Shown one piece after another: positions 58,849 through 64,000 of a stretch of DNA of 64,000 nt. The stretch lies in the NCBI GenBank assembly GCA_037957365.1, contig JARHVA010003262.1, positions 1,423,501 to 1,487,500 on the forward strand. Reading direction: 5' to 3'. Source of the stretch: Torreya grandis. Taxonomy: Eukaryota; Streptophyta; Pinopsida; Cupressales; Taxaceae. The position numbers were made by a program, and so were the translations under genes. Positions within the stretch are counted from its first letter, which is position 1, and each line of letters begins with the position of its first letter. The notes beneath the pieces were generated by a model. The model was given only the letters and a program-made list of their open reading frames with translations, did not search any database and was not told where the DNA came from.

Positions 58849-60110
58849 ACTACAAGAGTCCAAGGTGTAGATATTTTCAATCAAGCCCATACCTTATCCA
58901 TATATTCTTGATAACATGTAAAATTTTCAAGCTTTTGATGATGACTAGTAGATCATCCAATTCTTGACTAATTTGGGATAATTTGAGTCTCAAATCATTG
59001 ATGATAAGGAGATCGATTATATGTGCGTGGAAAAATTGGGAGAAATACGATTCATTTAGTTGAAAAAATATTTCCTTTCCTTAGAAATGGTTTCTTTGTA
59101 AATGGAATTTGATCTAGATCCCTAATTCCAAAAATGAAGATAGCCTAAAGTAAATGAATTTGAATTTAAGAAGGATAATTTAGGAGATGTTTATGATCCA
59201 TGCTACATCAACATTAACCTCAATTGAACTCCAAAATAAAGACAAAGGGTGAGGTATTTACTCACATAGTATAAATATGTGATTGTATAGATGTATGAAT
59301 ACATGAAGGTTTTTAACCCAAGGTCCATCACCCATATAATCCCACTGAAGCTAGACCATAAGTTATTTAGGCAAAGATAGAGGCTACTCAATCCTATCTT
59401 TGAGCCTCTTATCCAAAAAGAGGTGGATAATATACTAAATGTAAAAATAGTTTTCCCTACTAGACATTTTACCTGAGTTTCCAATTTAGTTCTAGTCAAT
59501 AAGAAGAATGGAAAAATTAAACTATGTTAATTTTAGAAAAATAAATAAGGTGTTTGAGAAAGATAATTATCTTTTACCTTCCTTGGATTAGGTGATCTAT
59601 ATAGTACGTGGTTCAAGAATAATGTCCTTCTTGGATGAATTTTTAGGATATAATCAAGTTTTAGTTGAATTAGAAGATAGAATGAAGGATATATTTACCA
59701 CAAAGTAAGGTACTTATGCATACAAGAGGATGCCATTTTTCCTAATTAATGTAGGAACTAATTTTTAGTGGGAAATGGACCATGTATTCCAAGGGCTAAT
59801 AGGTAAATTCATAACCATTTTCATGGATGACCTCACTATTTTCTCAAAGAAAAGAATTGATTAGATAACCCATATACAGTCAATATTTGAAAGATGCAGA
59901 AGGTTTGGCATCTCACTAAACCCTAAGAAGATCATATTTGGTGTTATTGAGGGAAACCTCTTAGGCCACATTATCACAAAAGAGGTAGTTACAATCAACC
60001 TAGATAGAGTTTAGGGGATTTCAAAGATTTCATTCCCAAACAACAAGATGGAGCTCAAGTCTTTCTTTGGGAAGATAAATTTCATGAGGAAGTTTATCTC
60101 AAGATTTGTA
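58849..60110 (+). pseudogene. Element C linker and reverse transcriptase remnant (continued after B)
   Basis: From 58846 the frame reads 'PLQESKV', then 'IFSIKPIPYPYILDN' and 'NFQAFDDD', the normal linker after the upstream RNase H. RT blocks follow: 'NLVLVNKKNGKIKLC' near 59482-59527, 'MSFLDEFLGYNQVLVELEDR' near 59620-59680, 'GTYAYKRMPF' near 59710-59740, and the catalytic 'FITIFMDDLTIFSKK' near 59810-59853 with MDD intact. 'FGISLNPKKIIFGV', 'GNLLGHIITKE' and 'FGKINFMRKFISRF' complete the thumb. At least six stops. It belongs with the gag, protease and RNase H at 44290-46723. Confidence 0.85.
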
Positions 60111-60640
60111 TAAATCATCAGACCTCTGAGTGTAATGCTCAATTAAGATGCTAAAACGGAATTTACAATGGAGACCTGAAAGTATTTTCAAAAGACCAAA
60201 GATACAATATCTCAAGCCACAATGTGGATAATCCCAAACTTCATAAATATTTATTGTATTCATTCACTTTAGAACATACAATCATTATTGTGTTTACTTA
60301 GAGGAAGGGTGAATCACAAACTTAAAATAAGTAGATCTCAAGTATTCTATGATAGATAATCAAATATTTTCCCTTGTCAAAGTGGTAAATAAATTTTAAC
60401 ACTACATATTGAATAATAAAACCATCACCATTATGTTAGAACCTATTTTCAAGCTCACTTTGGGGCAAAATGAATTGGGAAAGTGCAAGGGAAAATGGAT
60501 GGAAAAAATTTTGGAGTTTGACATAGAAATAAAGCCTTCCAAGATTGTTAGAGGATAAGGCATCATTAAAATCATGACTAATCCTAACCTAAGCATCACC
60601 ATTAAGGAGGTTTATAAAACCCAAGTATCTAGAGGAGATT
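60111..60640 (+). pseudogene. Element C second (post-RT) RNase H remnant
   Basis: Highly decayed. It is placed by position after the RT thumb and by weak matches on the plus strand near 60390-60540, where other elements have the Y-L-L and W-x-x-x-L-x-E-F-D blocks (here 'KWMEKILEFDIEIKPSKIV' in one frame). The start of the domain cannot be read. Confidence 0.45.
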
Positions 60641-61340
60641 GATTTATTGATATCATTCAACATTTACTCACATGTACTTATTCCCTGAAACTTAATAGAG
60701 AACAAAGGAGAGATTTAAGGCTCAAATATTCTCACTACATGATTATAAAGGGGATTATCTATATAATAAATTATGAAGGTATCTATATGAGATGCATATC
60801 ATGAGAATAATCTCAAGAAATTATGGAAAACTCACACCAGAAGATAAGTAATGGTCATCCCTCTAGAAATAAAACACCCCATAAAATCCTCAAAATGGGT
60901 TATTATTTCCCAACTGTATTTAAATACATCATGCCATTCGTGCTAAGTCTTGGAGAAAATATATGTAGATTTAGTAATACCGTTTCAACCTATTATTGAA
61001 GGAAGACCATTCGCTCAATGGGGATTATAACTCATCGATGGCATTAATACCAATTATTTAGTCAACCATAACTTCATACTCATTTCTATAGATTATTGCA
61101 TATGATAGACTAAATTAGTGGCTACTAGTCATTTTAGATCATAATATGTAATCAAGTTTTTGGAGGAAAATATCACAACTAGATTTGGTACCCCCATTTC
61201 CTTAGTTTTTGACAATGGGATAGTATTCCAATTAGTTAAATTCACTGAATGTGCCTATTATCACAAAATATTACACCCTATAGGAGGTTTTTCAATACTT
61301 CTCTAATATTTTGGAAACATTGGAATACTTATATGTATGT
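60641..61340 (+). pseudogene. Element C integrase remnant, 3' truncated
   Basis: Plus strand: 'PFAQWGL' near 61008-61030, then a G-I-N-x-N segment, 'NHNFILISIDYC' near 61060-61100 (first catalytic region with Asp kept), 'NITTRFGTPISLVFDNG' near 61168-61220 (second Asp kept). Past 61310 the reading is lost, so the third catalytic residue region and C-terminal domain are missing or too decayed. It is Athila/Tat-like in style. This is the last recognised part of element C; no LTR for it was identified. Confidence 0.6.
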
Positions 61341-64000
61341 GGGTTTACCTATTGTGTAAGTAGACCTCTAGGTTTAAGGTCTAGCTCCTTGAATTTGTCT
61401 TGAAGTGCTTATCACCTATAAAGATGATTGCTTATGGTAAAAGGGATATAAGTATGAATTAAATAAAGATAATATAAGGGGGTGATACACAATTAAGATA
61501 TCCACCATGTTATAATACTTCTTTCATTAAGAATAAGACCTAAAGACTAGCCTCAAAGTCCTAAGATGTTACAACATAAGTGTTTCAATATAGAGGTGAT
61601 ATGCATGATACAAATCAAGGTAAGTAGACCAAAGATCATATTTTTGTATCTAAGGAAACTTTTACACTTAAAAGGATCCTAACACACTAGCTACACTCTA
61701 TATGACCTTTTAGAATGAGAACTCTTATATAAACATATAAGGATAAGGAGAAGAAAGGATAAAACTTATCACTAAACATCACCATCCATCACTTCACACA
61801 CTTAGACAAAATGTTCATGAACTCAAAACTATATTTCATTTATTCCTCAAATTAAAATTACAGAAATCAAACAAGTAGGGATTCACCATACATGGAGTGG
61901 AATTATTCAACAAGAGCCAAAATGTCTAGAACTTATAGAATGAGAGAGAGAAGAGAGTGAAGAATTAAGTATAAGAGTCACAAAAACACATGTCAAGATG
62001 AGAGAATTAGTTACATATATAGGATAAAGGAATATGGAATAGACCATGCAATGTTTACTTGGACAAATGTCCCTCAAAGCATGAAACTCCTAAAATGTGG
62101 TGTAGGACTCTTCAAATTGCTCTTTGAAAACTAAATTCATCATTTGACCTTATTTGAGCACTCCACAATAGACTAAGGATAGATGATATTATTTAAATGT
62201 GAGGGAAGGTTTATAAAAATTCTCCAATATTCATTGGATGTGTCCCTAGTCATCAATAGTCTTCTGGCCAAGTGTTATCACTACCTACAATCATAATCAT
62301 TCCTCTTTCATTCACCCTTCACACTTGGAACCAAGATGTGCTTCAATTTCTCAAACCAATCTATACAAGGGATTGTATGACAGTTTTTAAGGGTCCTCAT
62401 GTCTTTAGGTTCATTAGTTAGACATTAAAAGTCTTCCCACTTGGAATTTTCACCTTCTCACTTCATGATCATTCTTTGTTTACTATGTCAGTTTGGACTG
62501 GTTAAGATGAAGGTGATATCAAAGGTATTTTTTAAGATTTTATAAAGAAAAAAATTACTATTAAAGTTAATAGTAGGCCCCATCCTAACTCCCAAAGTTA
62601 TTTTCATCTTTTTAAACCCTTTTGTACCTACATAACACATAAATCTATCAAGAAAATCCATTTTACACCTTGTTCATACAAGTAAGGTGGAATAAAATTT
62701 GATGGGAAAGAGAGATGTAGAGTCTTGTACAATTAAAAGTCACTTTCCTACTCAAAATATCCCATTTGTATTCCTTTCTATCAACTTCTTCTCCATTGGG
62801 TCATTGACTAGGGTTTTGGAGGGTTTTGAGATGTTTTGGCTCTTAACATTTGTTCATAAAGTTATGGCATTCAATCTTCTAATAAATGATACTAATTTTT
62901 TTTTTGACCCTCTTAAACTTATCAAATCTCTTCAAGCTCCCATTTTATGTCTCTATACACATATGAGGTTCTAAACTTCTTTTTTCAAGCTTCTCTCTTC
63001 ATTCTACATACCCTGTTATGTTCTCAAGTCATGAAATGACTCCTCTATTGCCTCTCCTATAAAACAAATATATTTTCTCACCTTATATATCTCCATGAAT
63101 ATTTTCAAATGTTTTTAAATTATCATCTATCCCTATGAGTGGTATTATACCCCCTTTTGGGCTTTAGGCCTAATCAAGGCTTAGTAGGACTTGACTGCAT
63201 ACATGTGGATTTAGGCCACCCTGTTTGTATTCTAATACATATGAGGGCTTACCTATGTTTATTAATTTATAAATCATATATTTAAATCTCCTTAAAAGTA
63301 TTTGAGTCTCTTTTGAACCTTTCTTTCATCCTTTTCATGACAAACCTACAAGGTTTTCATCTTAGGAGTGCCCTCTATCTGAGATAGAATAGAGGGTACT
63401 TCCCCTATTGACCTAGAAAAAAGGATGGTATTAGGGGAATATCCAATATATATATTGATAATATTTTAAAAAATTATATCTTGTTTATATTAATATCCCC
63501 TCTAAATATAATAAAACCCTCAAGGCAGACTTCGTGGTGTTTACTGTGTGCAGGTATCTGAGTATGGATTGTAGGTTGCTATGTAGGGCTTCATCCATGC
63601 TCTATTTCCCTATGATAGGAAATTTTTGAGATGGATAATATAATTTAAAATGTGATCTCATTAATATCATACTTCATAATTTTTCCAAACTCTTCATTGT
63701 ATACCCTCCACTTGACTTGATAGTCCTAGTTAGCAAGTCAACTGTACATTGTGTTCTTGCTATAAAAAGAGGTACTTGTAGGTGGTACCTACATGGTTAG
63801 ATCTTGTATATAATTTTATACATATTATTTAAGTCTCATAATTCCATTTTATATTCATATAAACTTATTCATATCATTTCAATGCTACCCCAACCTTTAG
63901 ATAGTTATACCTTAGAAACTGTCAACTACTATCAGCTGTAGTTGACCCTTTTTGAACCAAAAAGGGATCCTGTATATGAATTTAAACTCTTTAAAACCTA
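61341..64000. other. No gene recognised; possibly LTR or intergenic DNA
   Basis: No domain on either strand. The longest open frame (62699-62974, 91 codons, plus strand) is hydrophobic with no recognisable motif and no context, so I do not call it a gene. C's 3' LTR might lie here, but there is no partner copy to define it. Confidence 0.45.

Noticed and set aside
62699..62974. 91-codon plus-strand open frame near the end of the window
   Set aside because: Hydrophobic composition typical of T-rich DNA, no motif, no neighbouring gene or signal.
63385..63410. GAGGGTACTTCCCC-type sequence resembling, in inverse, the sequence near 130-175
   Set aside because: The match is limited to a few dozen bases and does not extend, so it does not support a terminal inverted repeat of the window.

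Overview
This window looks like repeat-packed nuclear DNA from a land plant with a very large genome, most likely a gymnosperm. The reasons are the AT-rich sequence, the absence of any recognisable host gene in 64 kb, and the presence only of LTR retrotransposons of plant Ty3/gypsy lineages, mostly riddled with stops and frameshifts. The gymnosperm call is inference from the style of the elements; the sequence itself does not prove a species.

Layout. 1-3200: nothing recognised. 3200-16136: an old plus-strand Ty3/gypsy element (here 'D'), with RNase H and integrase debris, split inside its integrase gene by a minus-strand Tat/Athila-like element ('A', 5005-15682, two LTRs of about 2.15 kb). 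16137-16848: a short poly(A)-tailed retroposon with an 8-bp target duplication. 16877-34100: a decayed minus-strand chromovirus-like element ('F'). Its 3' LTR was later hit by the best-preserved element of the window, 'E' (17322-22496). E is 5.18 kb, has LTRs about 98% identical and a perfect GCCAT target duplication, and encodes Gag and protease but no reverse transcriptase, so it is non-autonomous. F's 5' side is broken by about 4.5 kb of other material, including a LINE-type RNase H and a possible retroelement accessory ORF. 34101-38639: nothing recognised. 38640-39029: a palindrome with perfect 51-bp arms around a TA/CA microsatellite. 39600-42850: a decayed coding region of unknown type. 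44290-61340: an old plus-strand element ('C'), split just after its RNase H by a related plus-strand element ('B', 46724-58843, LTRs about 2.8 kb). C's reading frame resumes exactly at B's target duplication. 61341-64000: nothing recognised.

How it fits together. By LTR similarity and nesting the order of insertion is C, D and F first, then A and B, then E. A, B and C share an RNase H domain placed between protease and reverse transcriptase, in addition to the usual RNase H after reverse transcriptase. A and B also share an LTR family and an unusual primer-binding site. No intact pol gene exists here, so any future movement of E would depend on enzymes supplied from elsewhere. Most E LTR differences are transitions, as expected for cytosine methylation and deamination.
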